Shown piece after piece: positions 7,510 to 21,200 of a stretch of DNA of 64,000 bases. Numbering within the stretch: the first letter of the stretch is position 1; every line of letters starts with the position of its first letter. A program made the position numbers and the translations under genes. The stretch is from Symbiodinium natans (taxonomy: Eukaryota > Sar > Dinophyceae > Suessiales > Symbiodiniaceae). The DNA lies in NCBI GenBank assembly GCA_905221605.1, contig CAJNDS010000354.1, positions 95,074 through 159,073 on the forward strand, written 5' to 3'. Under the pieces are notes generated by a model, which was not told where the DNA came from, ran no database searches, and was given only the letters and a program-made list of their open reading frames with translations.

Positions 7510-10389
7510 CGAACCGGAAGTTAAGTGTTCATAAGGATTGCTGTTTCTGGGACCTTCTGGGATTGTATGTTTTTTTTTGTATTGATGGGTCCGGGCCTAT
7601 CCTAGCCACTGCTCTCAGTAGTTCAGCCCGCAAAAGCTGATCCATGCACTCTTGGACCATCTTGTAACCAGCAACAGCTGAGAAAGGCTGTTGCTTCCAT
7701 GCACCCTGGCAAGGCTGAACAACTGCTCTGTACTTAGCCAACAGCCGCCGCAAATTTAGCTGCGCTTTTGCTTCATCTCATGCTCAGCCATGGCTAGCAA
7801 GGGTTGACTTTGAAGTAAAGCAAGCATGTATGGAACTATCGAAGTGTTTTTTGGATTGAAAGTTGAAGTAAACTCAGGGAATTGGACTTGAGGCAGGCCG
7901 CTACAAGGTTCAGGGTTTGGGCAAACGGGCCCTCGAGTCTCGAAGCCGCCCCAGAACAACCCACACTCTTTCCCCCTTCGGGGAGTGTGCGCCTGGGCTG
8001 CAGCTTCAGGGACTTGCGCGGCTCCCTCTTAGGGGCTGGCGGCCTCACGAGGTGGCTTTTGATCCCATCCATCAGACATTGAAGCTAGCTCCCAAGAATT
8101 CCTACACACCCAAAGCCTTCAAGAAGACTTAGCTCTGACACGAAGCCCGCCCCAAGTTGTAACCTACATCCAGCCAAAGCCAGCCACAAGCCACAACTTT
8201 TAATTAGGCCTTCACGTCGGGCGTTCAAATCGGGCTTTCGGACGAAGGCTTTAAGGCACCCCTCGATGCCACTCGCACCTCTGTGCAGTCATCATGCTCC
8301 ACTGCACTAAGCGGTGTGAAAGCGTGCCCACCAGTCTTCCACACAAGCGCCCGGGCTTGAGCATTCAAGAAGACGATGAACAATCGCTCGACTTCAGCAT
8401 GTCGTTTGAAGAGCGGAGTCTTGCCAGAATGGCTAGTGTCTATCGGCGTCCAGAGCAAAGCGATCATAAGCGGTCATTTGCCGTCCTCGCTGTGCGCTGC
8501 AGAGTGGGTGTCTTCTTGCTGTTTTTTAGTTACGCCGGCCTCTTTGCTTGGGCTTGTTCCAAAGCCCGTATGAGCAGTTGAACCATTAGCAAAATCCTGC
8601 TGCAGTTGCATGCAGCAAAGACCCAGCACCAGCACAAACAATGTCCCATAGATATCGATGCATGCAAGTCACGCTACTGTGGTCACATCCAAACTTCCAT
8701 GCCGAGTTGCTCACTACACTGGTGCCGTCATTAATCATTGTTACATGTTTGGGCCGTTAGAACTGTTAGAGCCACTAGGGTGAGAGCCGTTGCTCCACTC
8801 AAAATGGGGCCTTGAGGATAATGCTGGCTTCTGCATACCTGTCTCACGCATGACGCATGTCTCCTGACGAGTGTTAGGCTTATACTGTCAGCCCATTGCA
8901 AGAAACCGGGACGCGAAAACAAACCCTAAGCCCTCCCACGAACCCTAAGCCCCCGACCACGAAGCCTTAACAACCGCTAGAAGCCTCGTGGCCAAAGGCC
9001 CAGAGTTGCCCGGAAGCGTCGACTTGGCGCGGGACCCCTGGCAGTTTCAGTGAGTTTCGACTTGATGGGTTTCAAGTTACCCTGAACCTTTTGAACCGCA
9101 GACCTCCAACCCAAGACCTTTTCCCCAAACTGTCTAACACTCAAAAACCACAGCCTTTGGCAACTCGGGTGTAGAATTTCGGCTAGAACACAGCTATGGG
9201 ATGGCTTATGGGCAAACATGGCTTTGATATTCTCACGATAGAACCGAGCGCCTGCGACTGACGCCAACCCACGTCTCACAAGAAAACTAGTTCCAAAGAC
9301 TTCGGCTGACTGTACATTTTGGCCTCGCCCGACCTGAATGCGCTTTCAACGTCCCCACCGGCATCAGGTCTGACGGACAGTCGGTGGCTTGCGCTGCGGC
9401 TCGTCCAGCGGACAGCAGCTGGAAGGTCAGAGTGACGGCCGGCCGAAATATCAACAATGCTGAAACAGACTTGGTCCAGGCATTGCAGCACTGAAGCCAT
9501 CTCCCGGTCGGACCAAGTGGCTTGCATGTGACTCTACATGAAGCTAGCGGGGCCTGTTGGCAATTCGCCAGTGATGCAACTGTGTTTGTGCGTTTCATCA
9601 GTTCCAGTTCCATCCAACCAACCAAGTCCTAAGTGGATTAAGTGGGCAAGCAGCTGCAGGTGGATGTTGGAACATTTGCCCCAATGCGCCCACCCAAGGC
9701 CATCGTCGTTCAAGATGTGCTGAAATGTTTGTTTGCAGAGGCACATACACACACTGCCTTGTTGCAAAGTTCCAAGGGCATGTTTGGCCGACGCATCAGT
9801 CTCCAACTTAAACCACAGGTTGCTAGTTTGGTTGCGGCCAGAAATTCAGGAGGCACATGTCTTTTCTGTTGTGCTTGATAACGTCTGAACACTTCATGCT
9901 CCTCAAACCTTCAAGTTGAACAGGCAGCCTGCATGTTGCACATCTTCAAAACCAGAAACCTCCTCAGCTTTAGACCCTTAAGCTTAACGGGCTCTCGAAA
10001 CCCCTGAACCCTTAAGCCCTCAAATCGTGTTGCTTCTTACCCCTTAAATCAGGTAAACCTGAAACTCCGAACATTAAGCCGCCAGCTCGCACCTTCTTGA
10101 GGAAAGGCCTCCGGGAGGGGGCCTTCGAGTGGCTGAAGGCAAGCTGAGAAGTTGATGGGTTTCAGGGCTTAGGGCCTTTAGGCTCGTAGGTTGGGATGGT
10201 CTGGACTGCTTGTAAGGGGCTTCACCAGACCACCAACCCCAATTCACGGCAGCAGCTACTGTAGAATCATGTAGAGCTGTTTGTTGCTCAATACCCAAGC
10301 TTGGCTTCTTCTTGGGTGTTGTGTTGGGACTCCGGAATACTGGAAAGCCAAGATTGGGGGCGGTGTCTGGACCATAACGTACGAAATAA

Positions 10390-10460
10390 CCCTGAACCAA
10401 GAATCGAACGCTGGTTGCTGCATCGTCTGGGAGTGCCGTAGACGCCTGAAGATCAAAACC
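10390..10460 (-). repeat. tRNA-like relic (possible SINE head)
   Basis: On the minus strand a B-box-like GCGTTCGATTC (10401-10411) sits in a recognisable but mutated T-arm (AACCAGCG, TTCGATT, CTTGGTT). About 32 bases upstream is an A-box-like TGATCTTCAGGCG (10443-10455). The spacing is that of a tRNA, but stems are broken, so it is not a working tRNA. It is better read as an old tRNA-derived short interspersed element or tRNA pseudogene. Confidence 0.3.
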
Positions 10461-10577
10461 ATCAAAAGCTGCACTTCGGAGTCCAAGTTACGGCGTGGAG
10501 GATTTTGGCTGTTCACGGGCAGTATCCAAAGAGTCGTGAACTTGGTGTCTAGGGGTTTTTGTGGCTCTAGCCTCCTA

Positions 10578-11310
<733 letters not shown>

Positions 11311-11357
11311 CACAAATCCCACGGTTCCCACTGCTGTTTCTGCTCCTACTACGATGC

Positions 11358-11449
11358 CTCCCCCAGCCCCGCCCCCCTCCCCCCCCCCCCTTCCCCCCCT
11401 CCGCCCCCCCCCCCCCGCCCCCCCGCCGCCCCCCCTTCCCCCCCCCTTC
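11358..11449 (+). repeat. C-rich tract
   Basis: Runs of C broken by single G, T or A, directly beyond the trinucleotide tract. The minus strand is G-rich and could form quadruplex structures. Confidence 0.9.
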
Positions 11450-14400
11450 ATACTCTGACAGCTGTTGCCTAGCAACCTTTAAATTCTCTGCTGCCCCCAA
11501 AACTTCATCGATTCTCGACTCAGTCCTTGCAATCTTGGGAAGTAGGACTTCGATGCATCGCCTTCGGCTGCATGATCACTGCCCGAAGCCTCGAAGCCCT
11601 GAATCAGGAGACTTGAAAGTGTTAAGAGGCACCTCAGACACTCCAGAGAGTGGCGGAGCTTTGTAATTGCCTGCCACTGCTGAGCAGTAAGGTTCCAAAG
11701 GTTGGCTCATCAAAAATAGCTTCTGGGGGAGGTTTGAGGCATTTGCACTTGGCCTTTGGGCATTATTGGGAATTATCTGTTGTCAGTGTTTGCTGGAGTC
11801 TGTTCGTGCCCTAGTCCGAAACCCGAAGACCTTCCTTGAAGGAACCCTGAGCAAACGAGAAGGCCCAGAGGCACAAGAAAACAACAATGTAACAAGGCCA
11901 ATCGGAAAAAAGTGCTGGTATCTTGCATTCAAGGATCACGGATGCTGTGTATATGGCTGTGTGAAACCTGAAAGAAAAGACCTCCCCACTCAAAACAGAA
12001 CAGGTTGCGCTCTTTTGCGTGAGACTGCTTTTTCAGGCATTGCAGCAGCAGACCCTCTTACACTCCAAACACTGACACTCTGAATCCTGAGCCCGAACAT
12101 GCACAACCCACGTTTCGTGACTAAGCCTAAGGTCTCGATTTCGGGAATTAACCTTTGCCGCCCACAACCCTCTAGGAGCTTACATGCGTTGACTTCTTTC
12201 CCAAAGAGTCGGAAGTACCTTCAATTGCAGAACAGTTCAGCTCAGATCGCTTGTAACATACCCATCCGCGATGCCAACGTAAACCACTTGCCAGGGCGCG
12301 GTATGTCACAAATTCCAAACGAGTAGCCGCCAAGCTGCTAAACATGTTGATGGATACGTGATGCCCAAAGCGCCCAGACCAAACGGTCGCCAAGCCATCA
12401 AGTAAACCATGCAACCCCCCAAACCACAAACATTCCTAAACCCCAAAGCTCCCAATATCATGGCCGGCCCGGCCGCTAGCTGCGATCGGCGGGTCTTCCG
12501 GGGATCCCCCAGACTTGGCCTCGGGGGTTGAGGTTGCCAAACGACTCGACACTAAGGCACCCATCGTGTATGGTTCTCCCAATTCTCCCACTTTCGTGAG
12601 CATCCTTGCAGCAGCAAGCGCTTACTGACTCATGGGCTCAACTTGGGCAGTTTCTCTTGACTTGGAGCTTAGGGTGGTTCTAAGTTCCGCCGAAGTGGCC
12701 AGGTGGAAGTCCTGGCGGGCAGGGGACGACAGTGGACCTGGCTCGAACGAGCTGCAGTTTCGGAAACAAGTTTAAGATTTAAGGATAGGGCCGTTTGGGT
12801 TTGGGGCTCAATATCTGCAGCTCAAGTTCTAAATCACAGCCCCCAAAGCAAAACCACGAAAGTATGTGAAGCAGACTTCGTTTCGAACCCGGTGAAGTGA
12901 GCTAGGTATCACTGTAACCGTCGCTGTGGTCTTCAGGAACAGAGATTGGGATTTGCACTAGACTAGTGCAGGCCCATCAGGCTATACAAGAAACGGCTTG
13001 GAATTCCTTCAGACAAATAGCCTAGGGTGACCGAAGACATAGAAGCCTTCTTGCTTTTTGATAAGGCTCGGCTTGAATCCCAATCCCTGAACTCTTGCGG
13101 GTTTGTGGCTCAGATTGCTTCCGTTACGAACGGGAATACAAGGTGGAGTTTCGCTCTCAGGTTAGGCCGTAAGGTTCAGGATGGTGATTTTGCAGGCGGT
13201 CTCTACTCTAGACATCCAGAAGTCTTTCAACCTGAAAATCGAAATGCGAAAGAGACCGGCAGTGTCTCAGCTTTCTTGCGCGCGAGCCTGGGCTTGCTGA
13301 AAGAGAAGGACCCACCAGGGCCTCAGTTCAGAAGTCCATTGGTCCACTGAGGAGGCCCTGGAGCCACCCGAGACCCCAAAAATCCCGACACGTTCGACAA
13401 ATCTAAAGCCAGCTGGCGGAGGATGTGACGCGAGGCTGTAAGGATCCGTGAGGTGCACGATCTTCCGGGCACTTGAAACAGGTCGTCAGCCCCACACTTC
13501 ACAACCCCCCTGCACCCAAAGTAATAAAAAGGGGCCCTCGAGCGAAAGCCATTGTCGGCCCCTTTTTTTGCCTGCAAAGGGTACCCCCCCCGTGGGCGAC
13601 CACAATCTGAAAGCGGACGCCAGGACCAGAGCAGTTGAAGCCCGCCAGCACCCCCCGCCCCCCCCCCCCCCTCCCCCCCCCTCCCCCGCCCCCCACCCCC
13701 CCCAAGGTTTGGCTTGAACCTTGAACCCTAAACCCAAAAACACGAAACCCCAAACCGTGAACCTTGAGCCCTAAGCCCTCAACCCTTAACTAACCCTCAA
13801 CCCTAAACCCCAAACCATAAACCCGGAACCCTAAACCCTAAACCCAACCCTTATTGCTTGGGGTCCAGTGACTTGGGCGCTGCGGAATCACCATGCTCAC
13901 GCGGATGCGCTGGGCCGGGCCGAGGCGGGTCGCATAGCGTTAAAATTAGAACAGGGTTTTGGGGGTCACTTTTGTTTAGTTATGATAAGGGAATACCATT
14001 AGTATTTATTCCGAGCCCTACAGTAGGCTGAGGGGGTCTCTTCGGTTGAACTGCGCGCCGAGCTGAGTGAGCACACAGCTCGTCTTCGGAGAGGCCACGC
14101 CTTCCGCGGTCTTTGCATCCCGACCAAAGGCTTTACACCGAGGTCGTGATTTTCTTGTTTTGAGGATTTGGGTTTTGGTTTGGTGGGTTTAGGAGTTTTG
14201 GAATGGCGGGCTAAATGGATGTGCGCCTGCCGCTGCTCATTGCCTCCTGCGGACTGCCAAGGGGGCTCTCCTCAGGGCTTCAAAAGAAAAAGCTCAGGGC
14301 TATGGGAAGTTGAGCGTGTAGCTGTGCACCCAAGAATCACAGTGCAGGAGTCCCTCAACGCATGTTGAAGGCCCGTGCAGCCCACAAATCTGCTGCTTCA

Positions 14401-15940
14401 AAGTCCGCACGTCACTCATATCCGAAGAAGCCACTCTTGTACCGGTCATGTTCCAAACATGCATCATCTCATAGACACTATAAACCCAAACCCTGAACAG
14501 CCAGCCGCAAGAAGGTGCGACGATGCCAGGTCATGGCGGATTCTACGGCTAATCTGACATGTAGCAGCAACCCTTGCCCTGGCTTTGAGGCGTCCGCCAA
14601 CTCGGCTGGGAAGTTGTCGGTGAGATTTTGCCCTGCCAGCTTCGCTTATCATTGCAAATGAGCTCGATGCGCCGCTAACATCCTCTACATTCCATTCATC
14701 CGGAAGCCTTCTGAGAGAACACGCAACAAATGAGCCAAAACTTGAACTTTACGTCTGTGGGGCAACCTAGCCGCAGGGCCTAAGATCCCCCATCCCTCTC
14801 CAATAGGAAAGCATGACGTTCACCCAAGCCACAGGCAGCTAGAACTGAAACTTTCGCAGGTTTGGAGCGGAAGCAACCTTTATAGATTGCTATGGCCGTG
14901 CCGGAATATGGAAAAGTTTCGGGGCAAACTTCTAGCAGTTCTCAAGAATAGGCTTGAAGCGGTCAAAGTTTCGGGGTGAAAGGTCGGGGTGTTGATTTTT
15001 AGGGCTTGGGATTTAATGCCTAAGGTAAGCACGAACCCCCTGAAGTCGGATGAGCCTTCATCTGGAAAGTCGATGTCTGGCGCCTCGTCGCTGCTGTAGC
15101 CTCCACAAAGGCTGTGGAGACTGTGGGCTTGCTAATCATACGTGCCTGACATTGGATCTTCTTTGCAAAGAAAAACGTACGTATTTGGAACTGCTTGAGG
15201 GCTGCGCGTTGGTAATAGAGCGAAAAATGCGTGCAAGTCAAAACCTGCCCCCGCACCCCAAGAGCGGCAGATCTGCACAGATAGTCCACAGTCCCTTCCT
15301 GGAGTACAAGAATATACTCTGGACCTTGACCTTGGGATGAGCACAAGATTGTTGTACAGCCTCTTCAGCCAAACCACCGGTGCTGTCGGCATTCGTCCGG
15401 CTTGTGAGACGATAATCTGCCAATCTGTCTCCCAAAGAATACAAAGGTCTTCATGAGAGCCTGTATCCCATATCCCCAAATGGCAAAACAATCTCACTAT
15501 TGTTGACCAAGAAGTTAAGTTGCCTTCAATGGCATGGCCATCCTTGAGATTCCGAGATTCGTGTTTCTGCCCCCCCAGCCCCTCTGTTGTCTTGTAGCTA
15601 ACCATCCAATCGCATTTATGAATTCCCAACCTGGCTCTTCGACCAGCGGCCGCGAGAGCCTGTCTGCCTGATCGCAAGGGTGCGATCGAGATTTCAGAGT
15701 TTGAGGGTGCAGGGTTATGCGGCCTTTTAGGGTTTCAGGGGGCAGAGATCTGAAAACACATTATCTTCGGGCTTGAGCATTTTCGGGATACAAGCTTGCC
15801 TGATTTTGGGACTTTCAAGTAATGTCCGCAGTGGGCATGAAAGATGAAAACTGCAAGCTTCGACACGACGTCGAGCCTTCGCCACGTTTTCCTAAACCCC
15901 GTAAGCCATAAACCCTGAACTAAAACTTTTCACGGTGAAC
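11450..15940. other. mostly non-repetitive region, no recognisable gene
   Basis: It contains a poly-C block (13652-13706), a telomere-like block (13709-13852) and scattered telomere-like words. The longest non-repeat frames are a plus-strand frame at 13027-13350 (107 codons, GTG start) and a minus-strand frame at 15132-15677 (181 codons). Frames of this length are expected about once by chance in 64 kb at this base composition, and neither shows a known motif. Confidence 0.5.
13709..13852 (+). repeat. degenerate interstitial telomere repeat (CCCTAAA orientation)
   Basis: Series of ACCCTAAAC, AACCTTGA, CCCTAAGCCCT and ACCCGGAACCCTAAACCC words immediately after a poly-C block. The same pairing of poly-C with CCCTAAA is seen at 5339-5549. 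Confidence 0.8.
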
Positions 15941-15952
15941 ATGCCCTGAAAA

Positions 15953-16027
15953 CCGCCGGTCCGAATTGAACCTCGATCTCAGAGTTTGGGCGGCCTTAAG
16001 GGCTCAGTCCAATGAGCCACAGAGCGC
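15953..16027 (-). repeat. tRNA-like relic (possible SINE head)
   Basis: The minus strand has an A-box-like TGGCTCATTGG (16009-16019) whose D-stem GCTC pairs perfectly with GAGC. A B-box-like GGTTCAATTCG (15962-15972) follows 36 bases later. The acceptor ends (GCGCTCT and CCGGCGG) do not pair and the T-stem is broken, so a functional tRNA is unlikely. A tRNA-derived retroposon relic fits better. Polymerase III box matches were judged by eye. Confidence 0.35.
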
Positions 16028-16658
16028 ACCTGAGCTTTCAGCAGCGACGAGTCGACATCATCGTAGCCTTGGCCTCACCAGCGCATTGGTCATAGCATGA
16101 CATCGTCCTGTGTAAGTAGAATTTGTTGTGCTCTATTTGGGCACCTCTCACATTTTACTTTTGGATGGAACAACATGAAAACAATCAAGTCAGTCCCTTG
16201 GTCCATGAATTCCCGGAGGAACTTCAAGCTATTCTGTCTTGTTCGCCACTCGTGTTCAAGAAATAGATATGCGGACAACAAAGATAGCAATGCTCAAGAG
16301 TTGCTAGCAAGCTCTGGGTCTTGTTTATCCATGCTTCTTCGCGGGGGTTAAGTGCTTGAGGTCATGCGTTTTGTTACTATTGTTGCTAGTGCCTATCTCA
16401 TGTCAAGGCTCCTTAGTCTCGTACCAATTGACGGACGTTCTGTTTTCAGATTGGCAAACGCATTGCGAGCACATCAGCAACTTCAACAGGGGACTCAGCG
16501 ATTCTAAACACCTAAATACGACCTTGCCGGAATTCAAAGCTGAGTGTTCCCATGAAGATGATCATTACAAAATATAGCGCACACCCTTGTACAAGTATGT
16601 TCAGCTCTCACGCTAATAGTGTTGAGAGAATTTCCGCAAAACGAAGTAACATCCTCAT

Positions 16659-16694
16659 GCATACACACATACATACACATATATATATATGTGC
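16659..16694 (+). repeat. CA/TA microsatellite
   Basis: CATACACACATACATACAC grades into an AT run. It lacks the G-run flank that marks the composite elements. Confidence 0.8.
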
Positions 16695-17009
16695 ATAAGT
16701 GACGATAAAGATCTTTATAGCCAACTCAATCCAAATGAAAGAATGAATTTTTCAAAACAAATAAGTTCGGGCAAGATCTTAGAGGATCCATCCCACTGTG
16801 CTTTGATTGAGGGGTGCAATCAACATGAGTACAACGACAAACCTACCTGAATGGGTGCGTGGATTAGTGGCTCTCAGCCCCGGAAAAGTCCGCAGTGTAC
16901 TGCTGAGGAACCCACCTGGTGAAACACAGGGGGGGGGAAGAGGGGAAGGCTGCTTCAGACAGGGGCTCACGCAAGTCGAGCTCTACAAGAGTGTGGCTCT
17001 ATACGTGTT

Positions 17010-17897
17010 GGCTTCGTTATAGTGCGCGCGCGTGAAGATGGAGCGCGTCTTGGGCGTCGCCTGGCTCGGCTAGGCGGGCTGGGCTGGCGCTGGCCGGCCC
17101 ACTTTCTGTTTGATTTACGTGGCTCGCCACTGGAGCTGGCAATGTGACGCATGGGCGCAGTGGACATTGAAAAAACCTGCAGCCCGTCTCACGCCCCTGC
17201 TTGATGGACTCTGATCGGGCGTGCAGCAACTGCAGGAGGTCGCGGTTCAACTTTTGTGGGCTGCAGCTGCCGGCCGGGCCGGCGGGCGTGATGGTGCCTT
17301 CTCGGGGCTCGGCTGGGCGCGGCAACCACTGCTTGTTTGTGTGAAGCCTGGGTCTGGGGGCGCGCCGGCGCCTGGCTGCGAGGGGCGGCAGTTGTGGCGA
17401 CTGCGGCTGCGGAAACTGCAGCCCGCTAACAGTGCCCGGATCACTGTTGGAGGAGGCAGTGCTGCTGGGCGGCGCGGACGATGGTGTCTCCTGGGGTGTG
17501 CCGGCGGCAGTGGCAATAGGGCTGGAAAAGCCCACGTGGCTGTGGGCATGACGGGATGCCGAAGAGGTGCAAGCGGGCTCTGTGCTTGTGCATCCACTTT
17601 CACGTCATGCCGCACAGGTTCTCCACGCGGAACTTGCGGAGCAGAGGGCGCCCCGCGGCGTCTTGTACGACCATGGCGAGGCGGAGCTGCTGGAGCCAGT
17701 CCAGCAAGGCGGCAATGCGCTGCAAGGCCTGTTGGCGTTGCTGGGGGCTGCCGAGCCGCAGAACGCGCTTGAGTGTCAGTTCGGCTGGCACCACTTGGTC
17801 TTGGCCGATGGCAGGGCCGGGGGCAGCCGCGCAGGACCTTGAGGAGAAGGACCAGGTCCGCGCTGGAGTCACTGAGCTGGGAACTTTCGCGGCCTAG
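17010..17897 (-). pseudogene. GC-rich coding-like island, unrecognised, reading frame interrupted
   Basis: This stretch is distinctly richer in G and C than its flanks. On the minus strand the frame at 17897-17600 has mostly G or C in third codon positions. It reads as an amphipathic, leucine/glutamine-rich segment (LKRVLRLGSPQQRQQALQRI, then IAALLDWLQQLRLAMVVQD) and ends in a TGA at 17600. Below it a different minus-strand frame (17535-17017) is open for 172 codons, rich in Ser, Pro and Ala with a short helical stretch (KLNRDLLQLLHARSES). Above it a third frame reads SSADLVLLLKVLRG. The frame changes suggest either exons separated by short introns or a gene broken by indels. There is no ATG at the head of either piece. 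GC-rich DNA gives long frames by chance, so the coding call is weak. No family was recognised. Confidence 0.3.
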
Positions 17898-18138
17898 CGA
17901 CAGCGGCGTGGGATGGCAAGGTGGGAACCAACCATGTGCATGCCTGAACACAAAGCATGCCATTGCAAGTCCCACATGAATGTAGCCCTGCCTGCTGTGA
18001 CCACGGTGTTGCCAATGAGGGTGGGAGCTTGCTTACAGGACTAGTTCCTTCCAAAATGAAAACGTTGAGTTGGGTTGGCGAATATAATTGGAGGTCAATC
18101 TCAAAAGAAGTTGGACTTGTTAAAGGGTCGGGAAGAGT

Positions 18139-18200
18139 GGAATCGAATGCAGGACAGCTTTGCCTTTTCACATTTGTAGTCCTAACCCTGAGACTTAAAC
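18139..18200 (-). repeat. tRNA-like relic (possible SINE head)
   Basis: Minus strand: GTCTCAGGGTTAGGAC (A-box-like, resembling the start of tRNA-Glu/Asp types) is followed about 31 bases later by GCATTCGATTCC (B-box-like, 18139-18150). Stems are not conserved. Spacing and orientation match the relics at 10.4 and 16.0 kb. Confidence 0.28.
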
Positions 18201-18249
18201 CACATATTCGGTTTATAGTGGCAGTGGAAGTAGTTCCATTCATAGAACT

Positions 18250-21200
18250 GACCTTTGAGTATGCTAGTCACAAAGATAAGATGTGTTACCATTTCAACTT
18301 GGGGAATTGTGTGTTTTCTATAAGTTCTATTATCTAATCAAAACATGATGTGTTCAAAGTTAGATACGTACATGTTTAAAACAAACACCTGAACACGAAC
18401 CCGAATGCAGATCAGCACCCCTAAAACCCAGCACCCCCGCCATTAATTTGCCACGTGGAGGTTGCTCCCAAGTTGTGGGCGAAGGTGCATAAATTGAACT
18501 GTGGTGGTGTGTGCCTGCAGTGGGACTAAAAACCGAAACCCAGTAAAACTTAGCCCGGAAACTCACCCCCAAACATCCGTCAGCCCTGAAGCTAACGTAG
18601 TCGTCACCATCGATGCCTGCACCCACCTGGGAGCCCCATCTATTTGATGTTCTGGGGCATCAAGTGTTTAAAGTCTGCGGCTTGAGGGTGCAATGTGCCC
18701 ATACTCATGTCCACAAGAACCTGCTGAGATATCAGAAGCCTGCCCGTATAAACCTGGAGCCGAAGATTTGGCTTACGCGGCATGGCTGTCGAACCCGAAA
18801 TCCCTGAAGTCTTTTGACCGCCTAACAAGTTATGCAACTTCTGAGACTCCATGCCAAAATCATCGAGCTCCTCCTCGTCCTCCTCTCGGAGGGTGCCTGC
18901 GTGGACGCGATTTATGTGAGGACGGGGGAGTGTCAGAACTTATCAAAAACTCCCAAGCCCATTTACCTGGGTCTTCGGCAGCAGGGGCTGCTGACTTGTA
19001 GCTTGGTCTTGACAGGGCTGAGAAAAGACGGCAAAAAGGAGCTCATGATCAGCGATTGACTCAGTCGACTGATTAAGCCGCAAGCCAGCCATGAGCCTCC
19101 TCTCACGCAGCCCTAGACCGAGGTCTTGCTTCCATTCAAGTCAACCAATTGGTTCATGTATGTTCATGTGGCGCCGGTATCTCGACATGGCTGCAGCTGC
19201 ATCTAGCATAAGCCCAACAATCCCAAATCCGAAAATTACAGGACTTCCAAACCTGAGGGCCTGAGTGCCGACGGATATCTGCGAAGCTGAAGGGGCGTAG
19301 GATGCGTGCTGCCCCTTTGGACAGGATCGAGGCGCAGGGTGCTCGGGGCTTCACAGATTTTCGGAATCGAATGCTTCAAGCTTTCAAGCAGGAGACAAGG
19401 TTTAGGGCTTAAAGCTTTTGGTTTTAGATTCCGCGTCGAGAGTTTGCGTGCTGGGTAGTGTCGGTTTGCCTGGGCTTCGATGGTGGGGAAACTTGTGCAC
19501 AAAAAGCTCTCTTCAGCCAAACGGTCCGAGCTGCATACAGGCACCTTGCAAGTGCCCACTCGTCCCAGTGAGTGCGAAACTGCAGAATGTGATTTAGGGT
19601 TTAGGGTTTAGGTGTTCTTTGCCAGTCTGATCCTTTCACAACGCTGAAATTTTCACGAACCACATCCCTGAGCCTAATTTCGCCTTTTGCAGGTGGCATC
19701 GCAAATGCCATCGACTCAAATACTAAAATCTTAACAGGCCCGGCATTCAAGAAAGTTCATTTGCACTCAAGGACCCATTCACTAAACCTGTCATTGGTAC
19801 CTAAGCCCAAGAATCTTGACCGCCCGGGAACGCCCCAAAACCACATCCCAAACCTCGCTGAAAATTCGGTCCACTACACAGTTACACAGCAGACCCGAAA
19901 CCTCAAACGCCCTCAACAGCAAAGCCACCAAAGCTCTGAGCCCACAACCCCCCCCCCCCCCCCTGCAACCTGTCCCCGGGGGGATCCTTCGCACTCCGGA
20001 TCGGAGAGCAGGTCGTCAAGCGCTTCCATGACCTTTGCTTCCGGGCCCTTGCCGTCTAGGCTTCAGATGTATTAAGGGATGTTGAAGGTTCAGGGTTTGG
20101 GGGCAGACGACAAAGCCCCGAAGCCTAGGCTCAATTCAAAGCCGCTGGGGCCCTTAAAGCCTCGATATCCGATGAGCCTAAATCCAGCACTCTGAGCCGC
20201 CCTCAACCAACCCAACAACCCTTCAACTGCTCAAGCATGCTCAAGCATGCTCAAGCATAAACAGCACTCGAAGTGGCGATGTAGGGTCTCGCGCTTGAGG
20301 GCTTCAAACCGAGGATCCGACCAGCACTTCTGGGCACCCGAGCCATGGAGATGGAACGGCGATTTCTTGACGCGTCTTTGTCAGTTGCTTCCAGCTGTGG
20401 GTTGACCTACTGGTTAAGGTTGGAGGTTCGGAGTTTCTTGAGCTATCTCACTGGGCAGTTGATCTAAGCATGCATGTCTGGGCCCATGGATCATGGCCTA
20501 GAGCTTAGAGCTTTGAGGCAGGAGCAGGCACCTGTCAAAGCTCTGCTGCGGGGCGAGGGATAGGTCCTGCTCCAGGTGTAGAAATTCAAGGTTTAGGATT
20601 CGAGCGCTTGGGTTCTTGTCTGACTGAGTGCTCTAGGGTTCTAGGATGCTGCAGGATGCTCTAAGATGTTCGAGGGCTTGGCGGGCCACCCTTGAAAGAA
20701 AACCTGGGGTTGGAGAGTGCGGCATCTCTCGAAGTTCCGAAGATGAGGCATGAGGATGTGAAAAAGGCATCCTGGCGATATCAGCCTCTAATGGGAACTC
20801 GGAGCTTCATGCTAAGGATGGAGTTTAGCAAGTCCCAACAGTGCTCACGTCCCAACAGTGCTCACCATGTTTTCGTCGACTGCTGGTGGCGCCGCGGCCG
20901 TTTTTGTTCAGGCACTGCTGAAGTGCCTGCAAGGTCTTGTTGCTTGCCTAAGGCTGGTGCGTGATGAGGGCTGGGCCCTGGGGAAAGCATCCCCAAACCC
21001 TACAAGCCTTGAGCTCCTGCGTTTAGGGCTGGGGGTGGAGTTGGAGTTCCCAAAGCCTACAAAGAGATAAAACACCATGAAGACAAAGAGCCTCCGAAAA
21101 AGCTTTAGAGAATTCCGGTCAGCCCAGAGTCCGAAACCCCTTGGGTTTAAGGTCTACTCTGAAGCTGCGATGTTCGGGGAGCCTATCAGTAACCCGACGC

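Larger units (their letters stand above)
7126..10575. other. largely non-repetitive region, no recognisable gene
   Basis: Apart from a C-run block (7457-7509) and short telomere-like words near 8930 and 9960-10060, this stretch has no tandem structure. Three segments look protein-like: 8225-8467 on the minus strand (an ATG-initiated frame of 80 codons), the overlapping plus-strand frame 8294-8581 (95 codons, acidic N-terminal half and a hydrophobic segment near its end), and 9276-9527 on the minus strand (83 codons from ATG). The first two overlap antisense, so at most one can be real. None resembles a family I can name. Confidence 0.4.

Noticed and set aside
16090-16296. Minus-strand frame of about 68 codons that reads like a protein (FLREFMDQGTDLIVFMLF).
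   Set aside because: It has no ATG at its head and is bounded by a stop immediately upstream. A convincing acceptor (CTACTTACACAG) lies inside it near its end, which contradicts it being a single exon. Length is well within chance.
16308-16577. Plus-strand frame with a signal-peptide-like stretch (CVLLLLLLVPISCQG).
   Set aside because: The frame has no ATG upstream of the hydrophobic stretch; the apparent start is a TTG and a TAG lies at 16305-16307. A poly-leucine stretch from TTGTTACTATTG-type DNA is easily produced by chance.
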